64,000 nt of DNA from Erinaceus europaeus (GCF_950295315.1 NC_080165.1:9636417-9700416); one strand, 5' to 3'; counted from the first letter of the stretch, positions 10,850 to 21,986 are shown. Numbers and translations are program-made. The notes: generated from the letters alone by a model not told the origin.

Positions 10850-11775
10850 AAGGCTGGATATTTAATGATGGCATTCTTGCTCACTGCCAGGCCACCCTGT
10901 CAACTGGGGTCTGATCAGGGAATCTTTGGATTCCTCCATAGGTTCAATGGGCCTAGACCTCTGACAGACCCCTGTCTCCATCATCTCGGATCACTTCCAT
11001 CAGAAATGCCATTATAGGCCCTCTCTCGTGGGCTTCTTCAGAACCACACCCTCACTATGAACTACCAATGGGAAGAACTGCCCACTCTGAAGGGAGACTG
11101 GGTCAGCCTACTCTGCCACTTGAGAAAAACTGGTCCTGAAATGAGTGCAACCTAGAATGTTCCCAGCTGCCACCATGGACTGCGAGCTCAATTTGAGAGG
11201 CACTCATTGGTTCTATAGGCTCCCTGTGAAGAATATGAACAGAGGCCCCAAGTCAGATCAGTGTGGGAAACAGTCCATTGTACTTATATTGTACTAGTAT
11301 GACTCTCAACTCTGACACCATCTTCCTAAACAATATTTTTACTCCATCTGCAGGTTAACTATCCAGCTCCAGAAAAAGTTAGGATAGTCATGAGTCCCTC
11401 AGAACATACCTAAAATAGACTTCCTAGCTTCTACTCACCCTGCAATCTTTATTCCTAACTGCTCTAGTCCTACTTTTTGGTTCCTGTTTACTAAACATTT
11501 TGTCCTGATTTATAGCTTGCTGCATTCTAGCCACCAATTTGCAGATGCATCTATGATTTCATCCTGAACTCCCTCACCAATGTGTCCTAGCACCTCACCT
11601 TTCCAGAGCCCTACTCTACTGGAGAAAGACTAGAAACAGGCTGGGGTATGAATTGACCTGCCAATGCCCAAGTCCAGCAGGGAAGCAGTTACAGAAGCCA
11701 GACCTTCCACCTTCTGCACCCCATAAAGAATGTTGGTTCATATTCACAGAGGGGTAAGTGCTAGGGAAAGATGGT
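10850..11775 (+). repeat. L1 3'-UTR-derived repeat, older copy
   Basis: Colinear with 37620-38590 but clearly more diverged: 'gcctagacctctgacagac', 'aatgttcccagctg', then 'ttacagaagccagaccttcc' at about 11690-11710. No open frame of note. Confidence 0.65.
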
Positions 11776-12390
11776 CAGAGGTCTCTGAACCCCAGTTCCA
11801 TCAGACCTAGAGAGAGAAGAAGAAAGAGGCAAAAAAAAAAGTATCTACCTGTGAAATCTGATAAGACTATTACCTTGACATTAATAAAAGTATATTTATC
11901 TACAAATAAAAAAGAAAGAAAGATTACCTCAGCAGCTCAAATGAATTAATTGTTTAGCAAAACTCCTCTTTGGCCCCTAGTTCATGAGTCTGCTTTTTAC
12001 CATATTGATTTTATCTCATATAATGGAGTCAATATGATTAATTTCTCTTTTATCTATGCAAAACAGTCACTCACAGAATAAATGTTAGGCTTATAACTGC
12101 TCTTTTTGCTTCTCTGGAATGCATATCAGTGAATTAGCGGCCTAAATTTTTCCATAAGAAATAAATACTATTATTCCCGTAAATCTTTCACAAAAATATT
12201 GCAATGACAACTTAAGAGCAAGTATTCCTGTCAAGAAGTATTTAGCTCTGAGATGGTCTGAATAAAGGAAACAGATCATCACTCACAGAAGAATGGGAAA
12301 AATGCAGGAATACCCAATGGAGAGTGCCCCATTCAATGGAGGACTTGAAAGTTCTGCTCTTATAGTGTGGGTTCTCCCTCTCTCTTAAAG
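11776..12390. other. Unique-looking sequence
   Basis: A-rich around 11830-11930, otherwise featureless. Confidence 0.4.
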
Positions 12391-12403
12391 AACACCTCAT
12401 CTG

Positions 12404-12614
12404 TGCAGCATGGAAGGTAGAACAGTGGGTTAAGCACACGTGGTACAAAGCACAAGGACTGGCTTAAGGATTCCCTGGCTCCCTACCTGCAGGGGGGTCA
12501 CTTCACAACCAGTGAAGCAGGTCTGCAGGTGTCTTTCTCTCCTCCTATCTTCCCCTCCTCTCTTCATTTTTCTCTGTCTTATCTAACAATAGCAATAACA
12601 ACAACAGCAATAAA
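12404..12614 (+). mobile_element. tRNA-derived SINE, subtype A
   Basis: Slightly internally shortened copy. aacacctca occurs at 12391-12399 and 12615-12623, a 9-bp putative target duplication. Confidence 0.78.
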
Positions 12615-12623
12615 AACACCTCA

Positions 12624-13977
12624 ACTGCAAATGCATATCATATAAAAATTATGATACTGGGACCATTAGCATTAAAGTACTAAACATATATCTTAGATCT
12701 TATGGAATAAATATTAATCTGAAAATAATTTTTCCCCATACCTGGGATTTCCCTCTCACCCACCCAAGAATCATTTCTTCTGGACTTCTAAGAGATTCTA
12801 ATAGACTCAAGGTGTAGGGAATGCTGAAAATAATATTCTTATTCTAACGATTCCAATCAAGATAAGAAATTAAAACAATATCTGCATAGAGAGCTTGGAA
12901 GTTCAAATTGCTACTTTATATGCAGAAAACATAAGAGCAAATACATGAAAGATGACGTCTCTTTATTGGACTCTTCATACTTTTTTTATAGAAACAAACA
13001 AAAAAACGTCAACCAGATGCAAGAAAATAAAACTGAATAGTGTTACAGCACAGAAGACTGCTGAAGAGTCGAGGAAGCTGCTGAGGGCTGCAAAAATTAT
13101 GTACAGACAGCATGATCTCCACCATAAAAATAAATACGCTCATATGAGCGGTGAAAGGAAAAGCACTGGAACATTAATGCTGGTTTTTCTTTGATATAAA
13201 AGGATAGGCCACGCCTGCCATTTTCTGTTCTCTTTTTTGAAAAGAAAATTCTTGTACTCAACTGATGAACAAAATAAAGAAAATGATATTCACTAAATCA
13301 AAAAGAAGATAGAAATGGCAGGATAATCTGGGTATGACTTGCAATCACATGCTACTTAGTAAATAGGAGGTTCAGGGTGACCAAGAATCAGGACTCCCTT
13401 ATTGCCAAGATCAAGTTTGAGGCAATTTGATTTGTGTTTCTTTTAAAATAAAATGTTAATTTTGATTATTTATTTGTTTTGCTTGTGTTTCTGTACTTGA
13501 GAGAAAATTAAAGCAACATTCTGACGTGTGTGGATCTGTGGATCGCTTTTGAAACCTCACACATGTAGGTTCAACTCTCTTAACTGAGTCACATCTCTGC
13601 CCACCTACTCTGTGGTTTCACAGCCAATCAGAGCTACAAAGTTCAGTTTGTCACAAGGGACAGTGGCTTTGTCCATGATAAACCCAATGGGATTCTACTA
13701 AAAGTTAGTCAGTAACAGCCCAAGGGCTAAAACATTTAACTTTCCAGTTGATGTGACTTTGTACTTGATTAAATCATTTTTCCTTTTTCTTTTCTGTTCT
13801 TTTTTTAATATCAAATATAAGATCCTCAGGACCTCTGTAGTTTAATATGGTTTTCCTTGTATTGAACTTGGATTCCTCTTGGGCCAGCATGGAAGTCTTT
13901 ATCATTTTTTCCCTTTGTATCTTTCCTTCCTAGACAAAATTTCAATAATTTAATTACAAAGGTCAAATTCAAATAGT
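12624..13977. other. Unique-looking AT-rich sequence
   Basis: One 80-codon open frame (12952-13194, plus strand) lies in A-rich DNA, shows no recognisable domain and is judged chance. Nothing else seen. Confidence 0.4.
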
Positions 13978-14331
13978 TTTTTTTTTTTTTTTTTGCCTCC
14001 AGGGTCATTGCTGGAGCTAAGCCTGCACTATGAATCCACTGCTCCTGGAGACTATTTTTTTTTCCCTTTTTGCTGCCCTTGTTGTCTTATCCTTGTTGTG
14101 GTTATTATTGTTGTTGTTATTGATGTCATTATTGTTGGATAGGACAGAGAGAAATTGATAGAGGAAGGGAAGACAGAAATGGGGAGAGAAAGACACCTGC
14201 AGACCTGATTCACAGTTTGTGAAGTGAACACCTCTGCAGGTGGGGAGCCAGGGGCTCGAAATGGGATCCTTAAGCCGGTCCCTGCACTTTGAGCCACGTG
14301 CGTTTAACCCGCTGAGCTAACACCCGACCCC
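13978..14331 (-). mobile_element. tRNA-derived SINE, long form, antisense
   Basis: Poly-T, then the complement of the distal tail segment (13996-14052), then a subtype A body and head ending 'ctaacacccgacccc'. The order is that of the long SINE form. Confidence 0.8.
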
Positions 14332-14339
14332 CTCAAAAA

Positions 14340-14548
14340 GATTTTTTTTTATTTTCTTTTTTTCTTTATTCCCTTTTGTTGCCCTTGTTGTTTTATTGTT
14401 GTAGTTATTATTGTTGTTGTCGTCGTTGTTGGATAGGACAGAGAGAAATGGAGAGAGGAGGGGAAGACAGAGAGGAGGAGAGAAAGACAGACACCTGCAG
14501 ACCTGCTTCACTGCCTGTGGAGTGACTCCCCTGCAGATGGGGAGCCGG
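14340..14548 (-). mobile_element. tRNA-derived SINE, subtype A, head missing
   Basis: Antisense tail, body and core up to 'gatggggagccggg'. Here it meets, head to head, a plus-strand SINE. The tRNA-like head is absent from both partners. Confidence 0.8.
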
Positions 14549-14872
14549 GCGCAAAGTGTAAGGACAGCTCAAGGATCCCGGTTGGAGCCCTGGGCTTCCC
14601 ACCTAGGGGGGGCGGGAGGGGGATGATGGTGGGGGGTGAGTGTCACTTCACTAGAGGTGAAGCAGGTCTTCAGGTGTCTATCTTTCTCCCCCTGTCTTCC
14701 CTCCTCTCTCTATCTCTTTCTGCCCTATTCAACAACAACGACATCAACAATAACAATAATAACCACAACAACGATAAAAAAAACAAGGGCAACAGAAGCC
14801 CCAGGGAGCAGTGGATTCATGGTGCAGGCACCCAGCCCCAGCAATAACCCTGGAGGCAAAAACAAAAAAAAA
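14549..14872 (+). mobile_element. tRNA-derived SINE, long form, with G-rich insertion
   Basis: Starts in the head at 'cgcaaagtgtaagg', continues through the body (14650-14790) and the distal tail segment (14804-14872). A G-rich expansion at 14606-14636 replaces the normal 'cctgcaggggagtcg' region. Confidence 0.78.
14606..14636 (+). other. G-quadruplex-compatible G tract
   Basis: Runs of 7, 3, 5 and 6 G separated by 1, 1 and 8 bases (14606-14612, 14614-14616, 14618-14622, 14631-14636). The first three runs can already supply four G triplets with 1-base loops. Confidence 0.7.
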
Positions 14873-15097
14873 AAGAGTCTGGATTATAAGGTTGATTATA
14901 ACATCAGGAAAATATGTCAATTGTAGATGCAGTTTAGAGATAGTTTTGCTATTTATGAACTTTTTTAATATCGATTTTGCCTTGCTGTCTAAGATTATAT
15001 CAAAATCTAATTTAACAGGACTTCTGATAATATGTCCTTCATATTACATTTTACCGCTGTTATCAGGACATTTGCTTTATCAGTACAATATTCTTTC

Positions 15098-15319
15098 TAT
15101 TTTATTTAATTTATTCTTAAATTTTGATAGAACAAAAAAAAATGAAAGGGGAGGGGAGAGGGTAAAGGGGCAGAGGAAGAGGAAGAGAGACAAGTATCCT
15201 AGCTTCACTGGCCATGAAGTTTGTCCCTTGCAGGTGGAAACTTGGGGCTTGAACCTTGCTTCTGCGCATGTGCGTGGTACCGTGCGCATTCAACCAGGTG
15301 TGACACTACCGGGCCCCCT
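15098..15319 (-). mobile_element. tRNA-derived SINE, subtype B, diverged
   Basis: Antisense copy; core 'gccatgaagtttgtcccttg' and head ending 'gacactaccgggccccc'. A 183-codon plus-strand open frame (14811-15362) runs across two SINEs and is not a gene. Confidence 0.72.
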
Positions 15320-16395
15320 CTTCTCAATTTCTCAATTCAGTGATGGTGGGGAATTAATATGACTCCTTTGCTGAGCTAAAGCAAACAAATCTGGGGAACT
15401 TAGTTTAAAGAAATGGACCGAAATGGGCATAGCTGTGAAACTGTGAGGAACTAGTAAAGTAACTTTTATTTGCAGCTATGAGCGAGGTCAGGTGTGTCTG
15501 GATTATTTCATAAAACCACCAATGGTTTCATTCACTGTCCAGATCAGACAAGATGCCCAGGGGGATATGGCCGTAGACAACTGTCGATCTCTACTGAAGA
15601 TGACTCAGACGGTGATATGCCATTGATTTATATAAACACCACCGTTAGTTTTCCTCTGTTTCATTTCATTTCTTGACAAGCTGCTCACAGACTCTCTCCT
15701 GCTTCCTCTCTCTTTCCTTGGTACTTGCTCTTTTTAATAGCTCCTCTGCCCTCTCACCCATTCTCTCATTTTTTTCTTTTTTTCCTTCCATCTTTTGCCC
15801 TTTATTTGAAAGGCAACCACTGCAAAGTCACTGTGAGGGATAGTTATTAAACTATGTCAGTAAAATCCAAGATAAAAAATATGCTTGCTTAAGTCCATTT
15901 TATCTCCACCAAATTACTTTTCTTTTTAATCCTTAAAAGGACAGACATGCTCTGAAATTACTCTGTGATACACATTCTAATGAATCTGAGCAACTGTTCT
16001 TTACCACTCTCAAGGCATTCAGCCTTGAAGATATTAACATAATTGAAAGCATTTTGATAAAGCCAGGAAAGTAAGTACTCTCCTATCTTTCAGCTCCATG
16101 TGAGAATTAAACCTTACTTCTCTTAGCACAGGGATATGAGTGTGTAATGGCTAACCTCTGCAAGTTCATTAATATTTTTCTGTGTTGATGTGCAAGCTAA
16201 TCTTTGTGTTAAATTCTGTACTTTTTAATATGAAAAAGTATTTTTTTTAAATAAGATACCTGAAGATAAATTGAACTGAAAGGGATTCATCTTAAAATTT
16301 AACTTAGTGCAAAAGATAACTTAAATATTTGAAGACAAAATGTTTTATTTCCTTAAGAGAAAAAGTGGCTTTCTGGTTAGCATCATTTAAAGACA
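15320..16395. other. Unique-looking sequence
   Basis: Mostly AT-rich. A somewhat CpG-bearing patch at 15474-15630 follows a pyrimidine tract ending in 'tttgcag' and has a 60-codon open frame. The evidence is too weak to call it an exon. Confidence 0.4.
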
Positions 16396-16400
16396 ATGGT

Positions 16401-16424
16401 CACTTTTTTTTTTTTTTTTTTTTT
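16401..16424. repeat. Poly-T tract
   Basis: About 23 T in a row, probably the tail of a decayed retroposon. Confidence 0.8.
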
Positions 16425-16484
16425 TACAAACACTTGTCTAATGTAGGAAAGAAATAACCTCCAACTACAAGATGAGAAAACATT

Positions 16485-16694
16485 GGAAGGGCCAGGTAGT
16501 GGCGAATTGGGTTGAGTGCACACGTTAACATGAATGAGGACCCTGCTGTAGCTAGGAGAGGGGAGCTTCAGGAATAGTGACTCAGGACTGCAAGCTTTTC
16601 TCTCCTTCTTTAAGTTCTCCTCCCCTCTCAACTTCTTTCTTTCCTATCAAGCAAAAAAAAAAAAAAGAAAAGAAAAAGAAAAAAAAAGGGGGAG
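16485..16694 (+). mobile_element. tRNA-derived SINE, subtype B, diverged
   Basis: Head 'gggccaggtagtggcg', a damaged B-box region and an A/G-rich tail (16658-16692). Confidence 0.72.
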
Positions 16695-16695
16695 G

Positions 16696-16990
16696 AGGGG
16701 AAGCTGGGTGGTGGTGCAGCGGATTAAGTGCACTTGGCGCAAAGCACAAGGACTGGCATAAAGATCCCATTTCGAGCCTCCGGACCGCCCCCCAAACCCC
16801 CCTGCAAGGGAATCGCTTCACAAGCGGTGAAGCAGATCAGCAAGTGTCTATCTTTCTCTCCCCTTGTATTCCCCTCTTCTCTGTCTTCCCTTCCTCTCTC
16901 CATTTCTCTCTGTCCTATCCAACAACACCGACAGCAATAACAACAATGACGACAACGATAAACAAGGGTAACAAAAGGGGGGAAGTTTCT
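16696..16990 (+). mobile_element. tRNA-derived SINE, subtype A
   Basis: Full length, with a C-rich insertion near 16785-16803. The body carries a duplicated 'ccctcttctctgtcttccc' segment. Tail ends 'ggtaacaaaagggg'. Confidence 0.85.
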
Positions 16991-16999
16991 TAAAACTGA

Positions 17000-17400
17000 G
17001 AGAATTGGGTGGTAGCACAGCGGGTTAAGGGCACGTGGCTCGAAGTGCAAGGACCTGCGTAAGGATCCTGGTTCAAGTCTCCAGCTCCCCACCTGCAGGG
17101 GATTCGCTTCACAGGTGGTGAAGCCATTCTGCAGGTGTGTTTCTCTCCTCCTCTCTGTTTTCCCCTCACTCCATTTCTCTCTGTCCTAACAACCACGGCA
17201 TGAATCACAACAACAATAATAACTATAACAATAATAAAAAACAACAAGGGCAACTAAAGGGAAAATAAATACATATAAAATTAAAAATTTAAAAAATCAA
17301 CAATGACATAATGGTCACTGGGAGCAGTAGATTCTTCATGGCACCAAACCCCAGTGATAATCCTGATGGCAGTAAAAATAAATAAATAAAAAGAAAAGAA
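17000..17400 (+). mobile_element. tRNA-derived SINE, subtype A plus distal tail
   Basis: Full-length head, body and AAC-rich tail (17000-17260). The distal segment 'gggagcagtagattcttcat' follows at 17319, ending in (AAAT)n near 17385. Confidence 0.82.
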
Positions 17401-17632
17401 AGCAGAAGCACATTGATATGTATAATGGCTACAAAAATCACACTTACTAAAGGGAGTCGATTTCCATGTTATTTTATTACTCATATGAGAACAACTTATA
17501 GAATCTATATACATGATTTAGTTGGATGCCTATATGAACTTTTTCAATTAAAAATATTCACCAATGGAAATAAATAAATATAATTTTAAAAATTAAAAAA
17601 ACATTCACTAATTAAAATCTTTTATTTGAGCA

Positions 17633-17638
17633 TATATC
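17633..17638 (+). repeat. Target duplication, solo LTR left
   Basis: tatatc, repeated at 18126-18131; the match extends to catatatc on both sides. Confidence 0.6.
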
Positions 17639-17777
17639 TGTTGGATAGTATGCCAGCTCCCCCTGGCTTCTGCTTAACCATATGCCTATATAGGGATAGA
17701 TTTAATCCCATTCAAAGCTTTGGTCTATTTACATAAATCACTTTTACATTTACATAAAGCACCACACTCCCTCCAGG

Positions 17778-17810
17778 GCATTGGTGGTTTAATGGTAGAA
17801 TTCTCACCTG
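17778..17810 (+). other. tRNA-Gly(GCC) 5'-half-like segment inside the LTR
   Basis: 33 bases from 'gcattggtggtttaatgg' to 'ctcacctg' agree with the 5' half of mammalian tRNA-Gly(GCC), recalled from memory, at about 30 of 33 positions. They stop near the anticodon, where natural tRNA halves end. The segment includes an A-box-like TGGTTTAATGG but no B box follows, so it is not a tRNA gene. Confidence 0.6.
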
Positions 17811-17820
17811 CTCCACCCCC

Positions 17821-17864
17821 TCTCCTTGTCACACCCTGATCCTCTCCTTGTCACACCCTGATCT
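17821..17864 (+). repeat. Tandem 22-bp duplication in LTR U3
   Basis: Two near-identical units starting tctccttgtcacaccctgat, at 17821 and 17843, of the kind often found as LTR enhancer repeats. Confidence 0.75.
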
Positions 17865-17921
17865 TCCACCAGTTGCTCCACCCTCTCTATATCACATCCT
17901 GTTTCTACCCTACTTGGAGAG

Positions 17922-17928
17922 TATAAAA
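17922..17928 (+). promoter_or_regulatory. LTR TATA box
   Basis: TATAAAA about 200 bp before the LTR end, downstream of a pyrimidine-rich U3; expected position for the U3/R boundary. Confidence 0.6.
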
Positions 17929-18131
17929 ACAGCTACTCTTCTGATTAAAGACAATTGGAAATTGCTTTCCGGCTCCGAGAGTTCCAGAGTGTATCTCCTG
18001 CGAAGTTAGTGTGGCACGAGTTCCTGATCCCTCTTCCACGCAGCAGCCTAGATCGGCTCCAGTTGAGTTCTCTCCAACCCAGAGAGCACTAGCTCGGGAA
18101 GAAGTACCCTCAGGCTATCCCGGCATATATC

Positions 18132-18555
18132 CTTATTTTGGGTTTGGAAATCACAGTAACCTTAAGTTAGATGATAGTAGATTACAGTATCTGCAAGGCT
18201 TCATATGAGGGGGAATCCTAGCAGGTTTTGATGTGCCTAGAGTTTAATGAACTCGGTGGAAATTAAGAAAACATTACTAAAATGAAAGTACCCTTCCTTG
18301 TGAATTTACTATTCAAGACCAAACCAAATTGAAGTTGTCCCACCTACATACCTACCTTTCTGAATTCCAGCCTCCACTACATAAACATAATAGCATTTTG
18401 TTACACTATACCTGAATATTCAACATAGCATATCACCTAATATCAAAAGCATCATCTATCTCATAGAATTTGGAGACAACTGCACTTCTGTTTTGGGTTG
18501 ATTTCAGCTGACCTCTAAGTATTCAGAAATAATACCAAATTTCAGTAGTAACATT
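18132..18555. other. Unique-looking sequence
   Basis: Nothing recognised. Confidence 0.4.
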
Positions 18556-18563
18556 TTCAAGAC

Positions 18564-18760
18564 CAGGCTGGGTGGTGACACACCTACTTATGAGCAACTG
18601 GTTCAAGTCCCCAGTCCCCATCTGCAGAAGAAAGCTTTGAGAAGGTGAAGCAGTATCAGGTTTCTCTCTGTTTCTCTCTCTCTCTACCTCCCCATTTCCC
18701 TCTCGATCTCTAGCTGTCTATTCAATAAATAAATAGATAATAAAATATTTTTTAAAAAAA
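18564..18760 (+). mobile_element. tRNA-derived SINE, subtype B, short head
   Basis: Flanked by ttcaagac at 18556-18563 and 18761-18768. About 20 bp of the head are missing between A and B boxes. Confidence 0.78.
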
Positions 18761-18865
18761 TTCAAGACTTCACAATCAATGTACTTTCTCTTTAAAAAAT
18801 CACTTCCTTCTGCACTCCATAAAGAATTTTGGTCCCTACCCCCAGAGGGATAAAGAATAGGGAAG

Positions 18866-19344
18866 GTTTGGGGTCTCCATTTGGAGACCCCAAATCATCA
18901 TCTGTAATATTCCAGCCTTGAGGTTCATAATTATTCAACAATTTGTTCAGCTTTATATCTTGATTCCTTTTCAGCCACCAGGTTTCAGATGCTAACATGA
19001 CACCAAACAGACTTCCCTGAGCAGATGACCACACTGATGTGTCTTGGAGCCCCACTGCCCCAGAGCTCTGCCCCTCTAGGGAAAGACAGAGACAGGCTGG
19101 GAGTATGGATCAACCTGCCAATGCCCATGTTCATCAGGGAAGCAATTACAGAAGCCAGACCTTCCACCTTCTGCATCCCACAATGACCCCGGGTCCATAC
19201 TTCTAGAGGGATAAGAAAATGAAAGCTATCAAGGGAAGCGATGGGATATAGAATTCGGGTGGTGGGAATTGTGTGGAAATATACCACTTTTATCTTATGG
19301 TCTTGTCAGTGATTCCATTTTATCAATAAGAATTAAAAAAAAAA
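18866..19344 (+). mobile_element. Nested L1 3'-end insertion with target duplication
   Basis: Same repeat family inserted in the same orientation. aaagaatagggaag lies at 18852-18865 and 19345-19358, and the inserted copy ends in an A-rich tail (19330-19344). Its 5' junction carries a perfect 12-bp hairpin (18867-18894). Confidence 0.78.
18867..18894. repeat. Perfect 12-bp inverted repeat, 4-base loop
   Basis: tttggggtctcc, loop attt, ggagaccccaaa. Other copies of the repeat have only the right arm (for example near 23998-24010), so the left arm is an addition at the insertion's 5' end. Confidence 0.9.
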
Positions 19345-19480
19345 AAAGAATAGGGAAGCTTCCATGGAGGAGACGGGACATGGAACTCTGGTGGTGGGGA
19401 CTATATGGAATTATACCCCTCTTATCTTACTACTTTGTTAATCATTATTAAATCACTAATGAAAAATTAAAAAATCACTT

Positions 19481-20491
19481 GCTTTTCAATGGACACATTT
19501 TTAACACAGATGATTCTCACAAACTTGTTGGAACAAAGAATAGTTGAGAACTATAGCCCATAATAGAGATCTCATGGCCAGGTACCAAAGTGATCTCAAG
19601 TGCAAAAAAATGTTAGCATCACAGGTGCTATAACTAACCGTAGTCATTTAGCTTTCAGGTTTGGAGAAATTGTGCTAGACTGCCGAATTGGTTCCTTATA
19701 ACTACTGTCACTTTCGGAAAGTTACTTTGGCTTCCAGAGTCTCCTTCACCCCATGATGTTATGGGGCTGTCTAACTTAGAAGTCTATGCTGAGAGACAAG
19801 GTTAATATCTAGAGAGAGTTAGCATCGTGTGTGTGTTATTTTTGCAAGGGCTCTATTAACAATTATTATCTAATTACAACATGATGGACGAGTGATTCAG
19901 TGATCTTAAAATGAATCTTATAGGTCTTGGCATCAAAGCATTTCATCAACCTTCAGGTAATACTATAAAGACAGAGAGTTTCCAGGCCTCCCTAATAAGG
20001 TACATTTAGCTTAGAGGAATAGAAGAACTTAACTCTCAGTTCATATCATAGGAATCTGGCCTACAGTTTGTTTGTTCCCAGTTCAGTGCAGCTTCAAGAA
20101 ACAGACTGTATCTGGTATTTTTAGTGGAAATGTAAATAAATTGGTTCAGATTTTTCTTTAACATTCTTCCAAGGTCAACCTGCATGTGAGCTTTATCTAT
20201 TTCAAAAACTAGTCATATTTAAGCCAAATTTATTGTGACAGCTAAGTTAATGAGGCTGTTCTTTCTTCATGGTAGCTGTGCCAAACTTCACTGAATTCAG
20301 GAACTGAGTAAACTCTGTGTCCACGCTGTTACATTGCCTTTTTCTTTGGCTCTAAATAGGTGGCACTTCTGGAAGTGACAAATTCCATGTTGTAGAGAGT
20401 AATATTTCACGGCATTCTCCACAGTCAAAACTATGGCAAATGTTAGGAACACTTCCAAACTCTACAATATAGACGACTCTATCACTGCAAG
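19481..20491. other. Unique-looking sequence
   Basis: About 1 kb without recognisable repeats, long open frames or RNA genes. Confidence 0.45.
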
Positions 20492-20792
20492 TTCTTTTTT
20501 TTTTTTTCTTCCAGGGTTATCACTGGGGTTCAGCACCATCACTTCAGCACTTCAAATCTAGTGCTCCTGGTGGTCATTTTTTTCCCATTTTATCAGACAA
20601 GACAGGGAGACATTGAGACAGGAGAGAGACATAGAGAGGAAGAGGGGAAAAAGTGACACCTATAGACCTGCTTAGCCACTTATAAAATATCCCCCCTGCA
20701 GGTAGGGAGTCGGGACTCAAACCCTTATCCTTGTGTGGGTCCCTGTGCTTAGTATTATGTGCGTTTAACACACTGCGCCACTGTCAGACCCT
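20492..20792 (-). mobile_element. tRNA-derived SINE, long form, antisense
   Basis: Poly-T, the distal-tail complement (20510-20572), body, core, and head ending 'cgccactgtcagaccct'. Possible short duplication aagttctt. Confidence 0.8.
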
Positions 20793-20978
20793 CTGAAAGT
20801 TCTTATAACTAAAATTACTTGGTAAAATCATCAAAGAGATTCACATAGCATCCATGTTTGATTTAACAATGTCATATATGGTGCCAGCATACAAAAGCCA
20901 GATGAGGTGAGTCTAGGTCTAGCCATGGCTTCATTTTTGCCTTTATATTTACTTACAATTATCAGAACACACTATATG

Positions 20979-21038
20979 ATTGTTCAAAGGAATGTAATTT
21001 CATCAAAGTGTCACCATATTTTGTGACTAACTTTTATT
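20979..21038 (+). repeat. 60-bp direct repeat, copy 1
   Basis: From 'attgttcaaaggaatg' to 'aacttttatt'. 57 of 60 bases match 21643-21702. Sequence on both sides differs. Confidence 0.85.
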
Positions 21039-21642
21039 TCAATAACAAAGTTTCAATATGTTACTCCTTTGCTACAGATATTAAGTATCCTCTCCAGTCC
21101 TTCATCACATGCTCAAGAGTGCCAAGAACTTTTTGTCTAGCACTGTGTTAGTGTAAACTTAGTCTATTTCTATCTTCAGCACTTCATTCGAATGCTTCAT
21201 TCAATATGATTAATGGAAAAAATACAAAGAAATGCAGAAAAGGTACTTATATACACTGCTTCCAATTTAATATACTCAACAAAGAACTAGACTTTTAGAA
21301 CATCTTCAAACAAAGATGTTTTACAGATATATTCCACTGCCCTTAAGATCATCCACTGTCACTATCCCTTATTGCAGCCAAATTAATTTCCTATAATTTT
21401 GAAAGGAGTCAGAGTTGAGGTGGCGATGTTATGCCTCCCCTATGAGTAAGATGACACGATGTCTTCCTTACAGGCTTAATATAAAGAAAACAATCTAACA
21501 TCCTTCATTTGCATAGAGGTACTTTGTGGAATCAAGATTATCTTGGTAAGTGGGTGTTTGATTTGACTGAAAGATCATGGCTGTTTGAGTCACCGTCGTC
21601 ATCATCATCATCATCCGTTACATAACCAGGTGTTTAAGGAGT
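21039..21642. other. Unique-looking spacer with (TCA)n
   Basis: Holds a short (TCA/ATC)n run at about 21596-21616. No gene recognised. Confidence 0.45.
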
Positions 21643-21702
21643 ATTGTTCAAAGAAATGTAATTTCATCAAAATGTCACCATATTTTGTGGCTAACTTTTA
21701 TT
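21643..21702 (+). repeat. 60-bp direct repeat, copy 2
   Basis: Partner of 20979-21038, 664 bp downstream, same orientation. An 89-codon open frame overlapping it (21585-21854) shows no recognisable protein. Confidence 0.85.
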
Positions 21703-21986
21703 GTTATACTGTTGCACTGTTAAAAAGGTCAATAATAACACCCCAAACCCCAGCGTCACAACTGGGGCTGACAGCTGTCTGGAACACATTGGAGCTATTT
21801 TATAAGAAAATGCTTAGTGAGGTTCTAAAGGAAAAAAGTGGCATTCAGGACTGAACTACTCATCTTGGAGTAATAAAGGATTCTTCTTTGGTGTGAAAGA
21901 GACTAACTTCCTCCAAGAGTAGCTTGAGCAGTGATACTATACAGAGAAAGAATAGATTAAAAATTAGTGTTAAAAAACTCTAGTTT

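Larger units (their letters stand above)
17639..18125 (+). mobile_element. Solo LTR of a class II (betaretrovirus-like) ERV
   Basis: A 487-bp block begins TGTTGGATAG and ends CTATCCCGGCA, giving imperfect inverted TG...CA termini. A 6-bp duplication flanks it. Inside are a TATA box (17922-17928), a tandem 22-bp duplication in the presumed U3 (17821-17864) and a U5-side motif 'gcgaagttag' resembling 'gcgaagctag' in the LTRs at 52183, 54147 and 23137. No internal retroviral sequence adjoins it, so it is probably the product of LTR-LTR recombination. The 65-codon open frame at 18011-18208 overlaps its end and is not supported as a gene. Confidence 0.78.
18800..19480 (+). repeat. L1 3'-UTR end, split by a second copy of itself
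   Basis: The outer copy runs from 'ccttctgcactccataaag' to 'agggataaagaatagggaag' (18865). It resumes at 19359 with 'cttccatggaggagacggg' and ends in 'tcattattaaatcactaatg'. The gap is filled by the nested copy. Confidence 0.75.

Noticed and set aside
14811..15362. 183-codon plus-strand frame
   Set aside because: It starts in a SINE tail and ends in an antisense SINE; no family signature.
15474..15676. Exon candidate after a pyrimidine tract ending in TTTGCAG
   Set aside because: Short frame, no recognisable protein and no convincing donor; kept only as unique sequence.
17778..17810. tRNA-Gly gene
   Set aside because: Only the 5' half is present and there is no B box.
17944..17949. ATTAAA polyadenylation signal in the solo LTR
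   Set aside because: It lies only about 20 bp after the TATA box and so would be at or before the start of R; position unsuitable, though a short R cannot be fully excluded.
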